NCBI RefSeq assembly: GCF_016097555.1
Contig: NC_054706.1
Span: 51,815,663-51,879,662, forward strand
Length of the DNA stretch: 64,000 nt
Source: Gigantopelta aegis
Lineage: Eukaryota > Mollusca > Gastropoda > Neomphalida > Peltospiridae
Direction: 5' to 3'
In this document: positions 21,473 through 32,590 of the stretch, one piece after another
Layout: each line of letters opens with the position of its first letter
Numbering within the stretch: position 1 is the first letter of the stretch
Position numbers and translations under genes: made by a program
Notes under the pieces: model-generated
What the model saw: the letters and a program-made list of their open reading frames with translations, nothing else
What the model was told of the DNA's origin: nothing
Databases searched by the model: none

Positions 21473-22036
21473 TGTGTGGCAAGATAGCCACCTTGTGACT
21501 AGTATACACGTATAAATGACAAGTGACACAAGAAAAATGTATGACTATGAGATGACAGCACCACACAATAATTGTATTATTCTAAAACTAAAGGCATATA
21601 AGATGGGGGGGGGGGGGGGGGTAACTGTGGCTGTGGCAACCCCCGGTGACTAGGGACCTGAACAAGGTGCAAGAGACATATTTTAATATTTTTGCATTTA
21701 TTTGTGATAAGTAACTTTATATTTATTGATTCCACACATAATCTCTGTAAAATTAACTAGAAAATTTCAAAATAGTAAGGTGATGCCACTGAATGTGAAA
21801 ATGATTTCCTCAAAGGTGACGTCACATTTACCATGTTAGTTGTGATCCTTTACAAATTTTCCAATTTATATAATTCTGGCAGTAAATGTAATTACTGGGT
21901 TTGTTATTTTGTTATGGAGATGAACAGTTAGTTGCAAGTATAATTTTTACCTTTTAAAACATAATCAGCACATTTGGCGGGAATCTGCCTTTTGCACACT
22001 TCGATAAATTCCTCTTAATCCACTTACATGGATTAA

Positions 22037-22372
22037 AAAAAGAAGAAAAATACTGATGGTCATAATTGGCTCTAGTTATAAAAAAAAGAAGAAAAATACT
22101 GATGGTCATAATTGGCTCTAGTTATAAAAAAAAGAAGAAAAATACTGATGGTCATAATTGGCTCTAGTTATAAAAAAAAGAAGAAAAATACTGATGGTCA
22201 TAATTGGCTCTAGTTATAAAAAAAAAGAAGAAAAATACTGATGGTCATAATTGGCTCTAGTTATAAAAAAAAGAAGAAAAATCCTGATGGTCATAATTGG
22301 CTGGTATTATAAAAAAAAGAAGAAAAATACTGATGGTCATAATTGGCTCTGCTTCAAAAAAAAAAAAAAAAT
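22037..22372. repeat. 46 bp tandem repeat, about seven units
   Basis: The unit contains AAAAAAAGAAGAAAAATACTG followed by ATGGTCATAATTGGCTCT. Units are almost identical, which suggests recent expansion. Confidence 0.9.
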
Positions 22373-22446
22373 ACTGATCAAATTCTTATTAAAAAAAGTC
22401 TCCACTATTACACTGGTATTGTATCTATATCACCAGCCAGTTGGAA

Positions 22447-23031
22447 CTCATCTAATTAAAATTAGCTCCACTATTACATGTGGATCTAACACCAGCCAGT
22501 TGGAACTCATGTCCACAAATCAAAACCTTACTTGCAGAATCCTGCCAGTGATTTAAAACTGACAACACTGCGTAGTCCCCAATGTCCAGGTAACATTTCG
22601 TCTGTAAATAATAATTTAAATATTGACCAATCACACTATAACGTTATTTGGGAGCATACAAATTCTAAAAATATCGGGCGAGTCTATATTAGTGGCCGCA
22701 GTACAGCGAACCATACCAATACGTACGGGGTGGGTTATCAGTCTTCAATTTTACATTAAAAGTTATTTATTTATTTATAAAACTAAAAAACCCTAAATCA
22801 GTCTTCAGTTTTACATTACAAATTATTTATTTTATAAAATAAAACATGTTTTAAGGCATTCGCAATTCACACGAAACATGTCGTATACCCTCAGGATAAT
22901 TCGGAATGTATTCAAATTATTTTTGAATCACTGGCAGGATTCTGCAAGTAAGGTTTTGATTGGTGGACATGAGCTCCAACTGGCTGGTGTTAGATCCACA
23001 TGTAATAGTGGAGCTAATTTTAATTAGATTG
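22447..23031. mobile_element. CAATCT-TIR element with long inverted arms, copy 2
   Basis: The left arm (TCTAATTAAAATTAGCTCC, GGATCTAACACCAGCCAG, CAGAATCCTGCCAGTGATTT) is mirrored at 22925-23031. The interior matches the copy at 43740-44340 (CGGGCGAGTCTAT, GTACGGGGTGGGTTATCAG). A partial duplicate of the left arm lies at 22400-22450. No clean target duplication was found here. Confidence 0.75.
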
Positions 23032-23369
23032 GAAGAAATAAACATGCTTTATGGTGTCGGACGTACATGGTGTCAGACGTACACTATGACAGCACCACAG
23101 TAGCATGACAATTATTACATATTCAGTAATTGTTTTTACATTTTTTTAATCAACCATATAAAATTAACGTTGCATCTTAGTAACATTTTACAACCAGTTA
23201 GCAGAAGTGGAGATTAAATTTTTTTTATTTTGGTGTCGGACGTATACACAAGTAATGTATTGAAATATTATGGATAAAGTCTGCTTGAAATATAAATACA
23301 TGTATATCTTTTATATATTATGTCAATTAACAAAGGACATGTCTGGGATTATTGGTTTACTTGACCACG

Positions 23370-23530
23370 AAATTGCCCATATATGTATGTATGTATGTGT
23401 GTGTATGTGTGCGTGCGTGTGTATGCGTGCGTGCGTGGATGTATGTATGTATGTATGTGTGCGTGCTTATGCGTGCGTGGATGTATGTGTACGTGCGTGT
23501 GTATGCGTGCGTGCGTGTATGTATGTATGT
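23370..23530. repeat. TGTA/TGCG variable microsatellite
   Basis: An irregular array of TGTATG, TGTGCG and TGCGTG units. The Cys/Val-rich open frames are artefacts. Confidence 0.9.
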
Positions 23531-23602
23531 TAGCTCGAGTGTCCTCTAGTCATGGTCTGCTTATACCACGTGGTGTTAGTAGACTACGACTAGAAAACAG
23601 TC

Positions 23603-23705
<103 letters not shown>

Positions 23706-24072
23706 TTTATGTATATACGTGCGTGCGTGCGTGTGTGTTACTTTTGGCATTTTTTGTTTATTTTTGTTTAACATCCGGTGTTCATTAGCTATAGTCCATT
23801 TGCGTGAAAAAGGAACCGATGGATTGGCATAATAATGAATAATGTTAAAACTTATATTAAAACATATTACTGAGTTTTAAACACATACCAACTAAAACCA
23901 ACATTCTGACTAAAAATGTCTGTGTAAATTGCCATTAAATTATATAGATTAATCTCATTTTTCATACATGGGTGAAGACAAAATGCTAAAACAGCTTTAG
24001 CTGCATTGCTATCGAAGTAATCGATAATGCAGTACACTGAGACAAAAGGTATTTGCAACCGTTCGTTCTAAA

Positions 24073-24417
24073 GGGTGTATATTACCAAATCAAATCCCAT
24101 AGACGACAATAATAACATATGTGGCTAAAAGTCCTACCTGCAGCGTATCAATCGACATAAACGCCACGGATATAAATATTACCACCCCTCAGCCTTAAAG
24201 TGAATCAGAAAAACATTGGGGGTCAAGCTGCTCATTTCTGAGATATAACAGGTAGCGTCTATGACTACCCTAGTTCCGCACACAATTTTAGTACTTTTTT
24301 TTGTACAGATACCCCATACATGCTTCAAGCACAAGGATATTTGACACAGTGGTACTAGATGAAATAAAATTGCATAATTGTTTTTGCCCAGATGAAACTA
24401 TTTTATTTTTACAACAA
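24073..24417 (+). mobile_element. GGGTGTA-type MITE, left part (split by LINE)
   Basis: It starts GGGTGTATATTACCAAATC and is collinear with the complete copy at 61405-61854 (CCCATAGACGACAAT, AAACGCCACGGATATAAAT, GGGGGTCAAGCTGCTC) up to TTTTTACAAC. The rest of the element resumes at 30625-30744. TAAA at 24069-24072 matches TAAA at 30745-30748. Confidence 0.85.
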
Positions 24418-25062
24418 GACAAGACAAGACAAGACAAGACTTTATTTACACTCGGACCGTTACACAACGGCATAGGAGGAATATATACATAAACATTTTG
24501 TTATATACACGTGACAAGATGATTGACAGTAAATACATTAATTACAATACATTCACAAACACATATACAAAAACATACAATCACGCACATCAATATATTA
24601 TGTAATAATACAGATATTTAATACAGATATACGGGTATCCAAGTACTTATAAACGAATAGATTGTTAAACGTGTATATGGTGCAGTGGATAATGATAATA
24701 TTTTGTTAAATATATTTGGTTTTGATGGTGTTTGTAGTCAAGGGCGTTTGAATTCATTAGTTATTATATTTATGAAATATGATAATTTCTTTAGGGTACT
24801 AATTCCTTTATTCTCCATTAGTTCTCTAAATTTATAAGCACTTGGTCGTGTATAATAATATCGGTGTAGCAACTGGACTCTTGAATTATGGAAAAAATGG
24901 CAAATAAAAAGATAATGGAACTCGTCGCCAATGTCCATTACATTACATAATGTGCAAATTCTATCTTCTATGAGTATGCTATTCCAACGTCCAAGTTCAA
25001 CGGGTAGGTAATGGTTAAACGTTCTAAATTTTAAGAGTGTTGTCCACAGTTTTTCTGGTAGC

Positions 25063-25566
25063 TTATTGATATAGCTTTCGAAAAATAGTTGTTCTTTGTA
25101 TAAACGGTAAGTGTTGTGAGAGACAATTTACCGATTTGAAAGATTGTCTTATCCAGATATCACCCATTCCCAAGTTATTCAGTGTATTTTTAACAGTATT
25201 AATCCAGTTATAGTTAGTTCCGTTAGTAAGGTGGTCATTTAACATAATTTTGTATAAAAGAGTAGACAATTTTGATTGTTTTCCTGATATCAGTCGGGCC
25301 CAGTAACATACCATTCTTCTATATATAGTCAACTCGACAGGTGTTCTCCCTAACTCTCCATAAAGCATAAATATTGGTGTTGCGTTCTTAACAGGTATGA
25401 TGTGTCTTAGAAAGTTTATTTGTACATAATTAAATATATCAACTTTTTCATATCCCCATATTTCGCATTCATATAATAAAACTGGCAGAACCATTGAGTC
25501 AAACATTTTAAGTTTACATTCGGTTGATAGATAGTTGTCCTTTGATTTTGATAGTACAAAGTACAT
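25063..25566 (-). pseudogene. LINE C-terminal region after the RT
   Basis: The frame includes KMFDSMVLPVLLYECEIWG and GRTPVELTIYRRM, as in the thumb and C-terminal part of CR1/Jockey-type reverse transcriptases. It is separated by frameshifts from the RT core upstream. Confidence 0.7.
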
Positions 25567-25736
25567 GGTCTTGGTGTTGTTTAAGTCTATTCTTAGTAAC
25601 TCGAAAGTTGTTTAATTTTGTAAAAGTAATTCCTAAGTATTTGTATTCTTTTACATTTTCTAATGTATTATTTCCAATCTTAAAATTATGTTTATAATCT
25701 CTAGTGTTACCGTTAAAAATAAATATTTTCGTTTTG

Positions 25737-26185
25737 TTAACCGTTTATTTTAAGTTTCCATTTATTGCAATATTGATCAAACATATTTAAGGTGTGTTGC
25801 AGGTCTGCTGCAGAGGTTGATAACAGGGCAGTATCGACTGCATATAACAAGCAAAGCATGTGTAAAGCAATATCTATTGGGTGATCTTGGTTATCTGTTG
25901 TAGGGGAAACCCCTTCACATCCATGGCTAGATAAATAATCTTCTAAATCATTCAAATACAGGGAGAATAGAATAGGGAATACATTTTCACCTTGACGGAT
26001 ACCGTTGTTACATGGAAATAAAGTAGATTGCTGATTATTCACAACAATCATTGATTTAAGACCTTGATACATTTGATAGATAATTCTAAAAAATTTACCG
26101 GTTATGTTATGATGTAGTAGTTTATGCCAAAGCTGTATTCTAGGTACCGTATCGAATGCTTTCTCAAAATCCACAAAACCGCAAT
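25737..26185 (-). pseudogene. LINE reverse transcriptase core, YAVD
   Basis: RT motifs are visible in order: DFEKAFD, GIRQGENVFPILFSLYLNDL and LLYAVDTALLS. The codon at 25838-25836 is GTC (Val) where the first catalytic Asp of YxDD is expected, so this copy should be inactive. The 5' edge abuts the TTAA MITE. Confidence 0.8.
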
Positions 26186-26219
26186 ATAATTTTTTTTTCC
26201 TTTTTTTTCAAGATATCTA

Positions 26220-26566
26220 TTAAAGGCATATTGTCACAGACCACTGACCTATTACATGACCTAACAAAGTATTACTTAAAAATATATGTATTTAATTTGT
26301 CCGTAAATGTATTTTATTCAACCATCTACGTAACCACCATACTCCACTTAAAAATGATATTTTGTAAAAAAAAAAAATGAATTATGGCAATGGTCCATAA
26401 TTCAAAAATTAACATTGCTGAGAGGGTTGGCATGGATTTCACTCCATTATGGTGTAGTTAAAGTGATGCTATAGCTAGGTTTGGTCTGTAAAAATTAATG
26501 TAATTTTGATTTATTATTAATTTTTAAGGAAATAAGGCCCATACATCTGTGACAGTATGCCTTTAA
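26220..26566. mobile_element. TTAA-type MITE inside the LINE RT, copy 1
   Basis: TTAA lies at both edges. The terminus AGGCATATTGTCAC mirrors GTGACAGTATGCCT. The interior matches 31265-31610 closely (CCATCTACGTAACCACCATAC, TTATGGCAATGGTCCATAAT). The LINE frame resumes on each side: TTDHIFTLHHL on the far side and GFVDFEKAFD on the near side. Confidence 0.9.
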
Positions 26567-26886
26567 GTGATGTAATGTAAAAATATGGTCTGTAGTTGAA
26601 TAGCCTTTACGGAACGCGGTTTGGGCCTCACTAATGGTATTATTTTCCTCAATAAATAAACTTAAACGGTTATTAAGTAAAGTTGTGAACAGTTTAGAGC
26701 AGCAGCAAAGTAATAATATTTGTCGGTAATTTTCGGGATGTAGCCGACTTCCTTTGTTTTAAAAAATTGGTATAATAATACCGGTATACCATTCATCTGG
26801 TAAGACTCCATTATCAAAAATAGTATTAAAAAGTTTAACATAAACTGGCATGAGCGACGTAGCGGTTGACTTAATGTATTCGTTAA

Positions 26887-27062
26887 CTACCGTACTCTAT
26901 CAACACCTGCTACTTCGGGGGCGTAGGGGGTGGGGGGGGGGGGGGGGGGGGGGTTCGGAAGCAAATGGTCCGCTTTCAGTACTAAAACATACAGGTTTAT
27001 AAATATGGAGTTTCGGGTGGAGCAGAAACAAAATAGAAAAAGGTCCACTTGGTTCATATTCG

Positions 27063-27098
<36 letters not shown>

Positions 27099-27666
27099 AG
27101 GTCCAGATCACGCTACGCCCCTGTACTTTATGATATTTTAGTTGTTTTATGGCTTTCATTATTGCATCTGCACAGAATCTTTCGTTAATAATACTGTCAT
27201 TGTTTACTTCATATAGTACTTCATCCATGTTAAAATCAAATACGTTATCATTATTTGGTTCGCCCTTATTTAAGTCGCTGAAATAGTTGAAAAATGTATC
27301 AATAGGAGGAACGTTAACGTTGTTATCTAAGTTATCTTGTTTCTTAAGTATTTTATAAAAGGCTTTGGGATCATCTAACCGTAACCGTCTCAATTTAATT
27401 TCTGTTTTAAATTTATGTTGTGCAAAAGCTTTAAGTATACTCTTTTTATAAGACTTACTGGCGTTAATTAATCTCATTTTATTATCTGTAGTTTTATTTC
27501 TAGCGTATATTGTTTTGGCCTCGAGATACTTCGTACGTAAATGTTTGTGTCTTAGCCCGAACCAGGGTCGCTTGTTGTGCGCTGACCTTTTGTTACAGCT
27601 GTCACTGTATACACGCACGTGACCGAATGTCGAGGCTGCCGTGTCTAAAAATAGATCTTTTAACAT
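26887..27666 (-). pseudogene. LINE segment between EN and RT
   Basis: The frame contains LRRLRLDDPKAFYKILKK and IKQLKYHK, typical of the linker and first RT motif. It is broken by the MITE at 26915-27123, on whose far side VAGVDRVR resumes in frame. Confidence 0.75.
26915..27123. mobile_element. G-tract MITE inside the LINE RT, TACTT duplication
   Basis: The left end CGGGGGCGTAG mirrors CTACGCCCCTG at the right. A G run follows the left end and a C run precedes the right end. TACTT lies on both sides (26910-26914 and 27124-27128). Removing the element and one TACTT restores the RT phrase YHKVAGVDRV, which proves the insertion boundaries. Confidence 0.9.
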
Positions 27667-27825
27667 ATCGGTGGCTTTTGTGACACGTGCTTTTGTATTA
27701 GTAGACTCGTCGTCAAGAATTAGAGAAATGCTTTCGATTATGTTGTCGATATTATTTATAAAGTCTTCACGTTTACTAGGAACCCATTTTGCATGCTATT
27801 TCCCTTCTTACACCGTTACTATGAT

Positions 27826-28404
27826 CTACATGATTGTATGCGTCAGTATAATTACATTTACACGAATATGTAACATTGTAAGTATTAGAGCACAATGGCT
27901 ATCAGAAAGAAATGGGTCAAAATCACATATTTGAAAATCAGTTACATTTTTAAAAACATGGTGAGTACCTATAGCATAATCAATCAGGCTGCAGTCTTTA
28001 CTTGTGACTTTACCAATAAATTTATCAGTCCCACATCTACCGTTGAGAATATATATATTATGTAACTTGCATAGATCTAAAAGTTTCACTCCATGCCAGT
28101 TAACCCTTCCTATGTCTTGACTTGCCCTATCTCTGGGAATACTGAGATTGTCAAGATTTGTTATATCATTCATAAAATTATTCATGTCAACATCATCAGT
28201 GTAAACATCATCAACTGTAGTATAATCCAGAGAACATTTAGTTCTGGCATTAAAGTCACCTAGCAGGAGCAGTGGTTTTCCTGATTCTACATTTTGAAAT
28301 ATTTGATTTTCGATAATATTAAAAGTGTCATCTTTATAATATGGTGAGCCAGTAGGTGAAATATATACAATGCCAACCATTAAACAATTATCTTCATATC
28401 CTAC
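27826..28404 (-). pseudogene. LINE endonuclease, C-terminal half
   Basis: Contains VGIVYISPTGS, GKPLLLLGDFNAR, KDCSLIDYAIG and FLSDSHCALIL, the late motifs of an APE-type endonuclease (catalytic GDFN and SDSH). It is separated from the N-terminal half by a SINE insertion. Confidence 0.8.
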
Positions 28405-28405
28405 C

Positions 28406-28598
28406 TGTGGGAAGTGCAAATAAAAGATCCCTTGCTGCCTGTCGTAAAAAAGAGTAGCCTATGTGGCGACAGCGGGTTTCCTCTAAAAACAGTGTCAGAA
28501 TGACCATATGTTTGACGTCCAATAGCCGATGATAAGATTAAAAATCAATGTGCTCTAGTGGCGTCGTTAAATAAAACAAACTTTACTTTACTTTCTTG
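28406..28598 (+). mobile_element. 5'-truncated SINE in the LINE endonuclease
   Basis: Begins TGTGGGAAGTGCAAATAAAAG and runs through GCGACAGCGGGTTTCC. It ends with an A-type tail (CCAATAGCCGATGATAAGATT, GTCGTTAAATAAAACAAAC, then CTTTACTTTACTTTC). Confidence 0.85.
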
Positions 28599-28756
28599 GT
28601 TTGAGTGCCTGTGATACTAAGCCAAGAGATATATTGGGACCGATTTCTTTCACCGACTTTAACAATATCAGCTAATTCATGTTTAACACTAATGACAATG
28701 CCGCCGGAGGGTCTGATACCTTTTCTCTTGTTGAAATAAGTTGTGTATCCTGGGTA

Positions 28757-28887
28757 ACTGTTGAATTGTTATATTGATGATGCTCATCACACTGTTGTTT
28801 CATTTTACCATAGTTTGACACCCAATAGCCGATGTATTTTTCATGCTGGGGTGTCGTTAAACATTCATTCATTCATTTATTCATTCA
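28757..28887 (+). mobile_element. 5'-truncated SINE-C with 11 bp target duplication
   Basis: It ends in (CATT)n after GTTTGACACCCAATAGCCGATG and GCTGGGGTGTCGTTAAAC. TGTATCCTGGG occurs immediately before and after the insert, at about 28746 and 28888, inside the LINE endonuclease region. Confidence 0.85.
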
Positions 28888-29562
28888 TGTATCCTGGGAT
28901 AAGATCTGGTTTACAGTCTGTTTCATCAGTTTTGCTTTCTTGAAAACACAGTATTTTGATATTAATAATGAGAAATCAGGTGTAATTAGTTTACTTTTTA
29001 AACCACAGACATTCAAACTAAGTATTCGCAACTTGGTATAGTCATTGTTTATATCAGTGTATGCTATTTCATTATTAACTGAATAATTAGCTTCTATCAT
29101 GTTGCTTTGATTGTTAACATATGGCTGGTTAGATAAAAATATGTTTGGGTTGTCATGATGCCTGTTTGGTGAAATATGATCAGATAAAATACTGTTCAGG
29201 TTAACATGGGACTGTTTAGTTAACTTGTTTTCAGATGTGTGTTTGTTATGGTTGTCGATGTTGTTGGTTACTGTATTATTCAGGGTGTTCAGGGTGGTCA
29301 TCTGGGCTTGATGAGGGGTCATAGTTTGTGCAACGTGATGGAAACTATGGTATGCATCAGCATGTACAACATTTTGTGAACTTGTCACAGGCAAGGCATT
29401 AAAAGTATTATTAACTATTGGCTCACAATATGCATTCATATCTGTATGCACAAGGGTTTGTGAACTTGTCACAGGCAAGGCATTAATAGTATTATTAACT
29501 ATTGGCTCACAATATGCATTCATATCTGTATGTACAAGGGTTTGTGAACTTGTCACAGGCAA
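28885..29562 (-). pseudogene. LINE repeat region end and endonuclease start
   Basis: The N-terminal part carries the last 28-residue repeats (LPVTSSQTLVHTDMNAYCE). A polar linker follows, then YTKLRILSLNVCGLKSKL, the first endonuclease motif. The frame shifts soon after. Confidence 0.75.
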
Positions 29563-30140
29563 TGCATTAAAAGTATTATTAACTATTGGCTAACTATATG
29601 CATTCATATCTGTATGTACAAGGGTTTGTGAACTTGTCACAGGCAAGGCATTAAAAGTATTATTAACTATTGGCTCACAATATGCATTCATACCTGTATG
29701 TACAAGGGTTTGTGAACTTGTCACAGGCAAGGTATTAAAAGTATTATTAACTATTAGCTCACAATATGCATTCATATCTGTATGTACAAGGGTTTGTGAA
29801 CTTGTCACAGGCAAGGCATTAAAAGTATCATTAACTATTGGCTCACTATATGCATTCATATCTGTATGTACAAGGTATTATTAACTATTGGCTCACAATA
29901 TGCATTCATATCTGTATGTACAAGGGTTTGTGAACTTGTCACAGGCAAGGCATTAAAAGTATTATTAACTATTAGCTCACTATATGCATTCATATCTGTA
30001 TGTACAAGGGTTTGTGAACTTGTCACAGGTAAGGTATTAAAAGTATCATTAACTATTGGCTCATTGCAAACACTCATATTTGTATGTACATCAGTTTGTG
30101 AACTTGTCACAGGTATGGCATTAAACATGTTATTAACTAT
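29367..30140 (-). repeat. 84 bp (28-residue) coding tandem repeat
   Basis: About ten units on the minus strand encode variants of LPVTSSQTLVHTDMNAYCE followed by PIVNNTFNA. The period of 84 bp is a multiple of three, so the frame is kept between units. One junction near 29875 has lost part of a unit, and one unit near 29592 has GAG changed to TAG. It lies in the 5' coding region of the LINE. Confidence 0.9.
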
Positions 30141-30624
30141 TAACTCAGCATGCACAATCATGTCTGGATCACTATGATTATAACGAGGGTAAGTGGGATG
30201 AACATCATAATATGCAGGGTCATTATATACAAAGTATGGTGACCTACCCATGGCAATACTAGGTACTGGCATGTTAGTATTATTTTCTGTCTCCTGATAT
30301 TGACAGCTAGAGTAAGTGGGATAGTCAACAGAAGATAAAGAGTTTCTTGTTTTACAGGTATCCATAGGTATGTTACTGAATGTATTATTAGTTACCAACT
30401 CACTAGGTGAGTAGGTACATACATTTCTGTCTCTTTGTTTCCACAGCTAGGATAAGTGGGGTAAGTGTCAACAGATACGTTTTTTTTTAGAATTACAAGA
30501 ATTCATAAGTATGTCACTGTAATTGTCTTTAAATATTACTTCTCTAGGAACTGGCATGTTTGTCTCACTAGGGAGAATATGGTAAGTATCTACAGAAAAT
30601 GGGTTTCCTGATTGACAGGTACCC

Positions 30625-30744
30625 ACCAACACACTCATATTTATCACCAATCACAGGACTTGTGGTGTTCATTTCTCTATCAAAAGTTTGGTGCATCTCA
30701 AACTTTAACCCAGCCGGAAGTTATTTATTTGGTTTAGTACTACC
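30625..30744 (+). mobile_element. GGGTGTA-type MITE, right part
   Basis: CCAACACACTCATATTTATC through CAGCCGGAAGTTATTT to TTTAGTACTACC matches the 3' end of the intact copy at 61741-61854. It is followed by TAAA. Confidence 0.85.
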
Positions 30745-30754
30745 TAAAGAAACT

Positions 30755-30786
30755 ATATCTATATCTATATCTATATACACACACAC

Positions 30787-30826
<40 letters not shown>
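30755..30826. repeat. (TATATC)n and (CA)n microsatellite
   Basis: TATCTATATC units followed by CACACA. Confidence 0.85.
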
Positions 30827-31264
30827 CCACACTTAATTTGTTTTCTTAAAAAAACGATATTTGAGTTCGCATGGGTTTAAAACTTGATAATATATTTTTA
30901 TATGAATTTTAACTTTATTCAGTATATAGTTATATACCAATTCATTGGTTTCCTTTTCACGCAGACTATAACATATATTTATTTTTATATATGCATTTAT
31001 TCTTCTTTTTGTTTGAAAAAACCCCACGTACACACACACACACAAATGTTGTGGTTTCTTGTTACTGAAATGGTTTTTTTCATTCTTCCGTTGTTTTGAT
31101 CAATATACTAGTCAATGTTATTGAAACTAAGCCGGTTATAATCGCATTACCCAGTTTCACGTAGGTGCTATGTCATAATTTAGTGGAAACTGATAATAAA
31201 GAAAATACATGATACAAGCCGATGAACCATGTGTGTATTAAAGCTTATTTAGTAATGCCAGACC

Positions 31265-31610
31265 TTAAAGGCATATTGTCACATACCACTGACCCATTAC
31301 ATGGCCTAACAAAGTATTACCTGAAAAAAAATATATATTTGATTTCTCCCTAAATATACTTTATTCAACCATCTACGTAACCACCATACACCACTTATTA
31401 ATGATATTTTGTAAAAATAATTGAATTATGGCAATGGTCCATAATTCAAAAACTAACATTACTGAGAGGGTTGACATGGATTTCACTCCATCATAGTGTA
31501 GTTAAAGTGATGCAATAGCTAGATTTGGTCTGTAAAAATCAATATAATTTTGATTTATTATTCATTTTTAGAGAAATAAGGTCCTTAAATCAGTGACAGT
31601 ATGCCTTTAA
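31265..31610. mobile_element. TTAA-type MITE, copy 2
   Basis: TTAA at 31265-31268 and 31607-31610, with termini AGGCATATTGTCAC and GTGACAGTATGCCT. Close sequence match to 26220-26566. Confidence 0.9.
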
Positions 31611-32280
31611 AAATCTTCAAATACAATTCTGGTACAGAAAACCAGTCGTAGCTAAGAGATCAGGGTTTCTGACTGACAAAGAAATTGAAATACGGAAATT
31701 ACAGTCAGGTCTGGGACTGAGGGGTAGGATGGGAGACGGGTGGTAGAACATTCCAAGAAATCAGTGGTAAATATTTAGGGGGTGGGGACATGCTCGAAAC
31801 CTTAGTGGTACATGAGCATGGAATTTTGTTTTCCGATCGGATCAAATACCCCTCGGTACTTGCCCGTGTCTGTTTATTTCCACATCACAATTTATTATGC
31901 CTTGGTCTCAAAAGTATTCACTTCTCATTATACAGAGACATAACCCAACATGTTCGCTTGTAGTTTTTATTTTATTTATTTATTGGTGTTTATTTATATC
32001 TGGGGTGTATGTAGTAATATCCAGGTGGGTGTAGAGTTGTCACCCTTGAGCAATTTAAGATATTCAAGATAGCCGCCAGAGAATCTGAAAATCAACATAG
32101 TGCTATATATCTGTAACCAGATATGGTAAAAACATTAATTATATTTCTTTTGTATGTTTTAAAAAACAAAGAATTCAATAAAATGATTATCTGAAGCAGA
32201 TAATAGAAAACAATTAATATAATATTCAAGATGGCCGCTAAAAATATACGATCAACAAAGTGCTTATATGTCTCTATAAC
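31611..32280. other. Spacer with diverged duplication
   Basis: ATTCAAGATAGCCGCCAGAGAAT..CAACATAGTGC at about 32070 and ATTCAAGATGGCCGCTAAAAAT..CAACAAAGTGC at about 32223 are two diverged units of about 155 bp, each followed by AACCAGATATG. Nothing else was recognised. Confidence 0.45.
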
Positions 32281-32289
32281 CAGATATGA

Positions 32290-32590
32290 AGGAAGAAGGA
32301 AGGAAATGTTTTATTTAACGACGCACTCAACACATTTTGTATATGGTTATATGGCATCAGATATATGGTTACGGACCACACAGATAATATAGAGAGAGGA
32401 AAACCCGCTGCCGCCACTTCATGGGCTACTTTTTTCGATTAGCAGCAAGGGATCTTTTATATGCACCATCCCACAGACCGGATAGTACATACCACAGCAT
32501 TTGTTATACCAGTTGTGGAGCACTGGCTGGAACGAGAAATAGCCCAACGGGTCCACCAACGGGGATCGATCCTAGACTGACCGCCTATAA
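32290..32590 (-). mobile_element. SINE-A', near full length
   Basis: The tail end is at the left (GGAAATGTTTTATTTAACGAC), then AGCAGCAAGGGATCTTTTAT, GGCTGGAACGAGAAATAGCCC and the head remnant GGGGATCGATCCTAGACTGACC. Confidence 0.85.

Larger units (their letters stand above)
24418..30625 (-). mobile_element. CR1/Jockey-type LINE, multiply interrupted
   Basis: A non-LTR retrotransposon on the minus strand. Its 3' end, at low coordinates, has a short tandem tail of (GTCTT)n on the element strand. From 5' to 3' it holds a region of 28-residue protein repeats (30398-29367), an APE-type endonuclease (LNVCGLKSKL, LLLGDFNAR, SDSHCALIL), a reverse transcriptase (AFRKGYSTTDHIF, DFEKAFD, GIRQGE) and a C-terminal region to about 25063. 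It is dead: the RT active site reads YAVD where YADD is expected, frameshifts and nonsense codons occur, and four other elements sit inside it. It interrupts a MITE copy at 24073-30744. Confidence 0.85.

Noticed and set aside
22037..22372. CRISPR array
   Set aside because: The 46 bp units are contiguous with no unique spacers, and the setting is eukaryotic.
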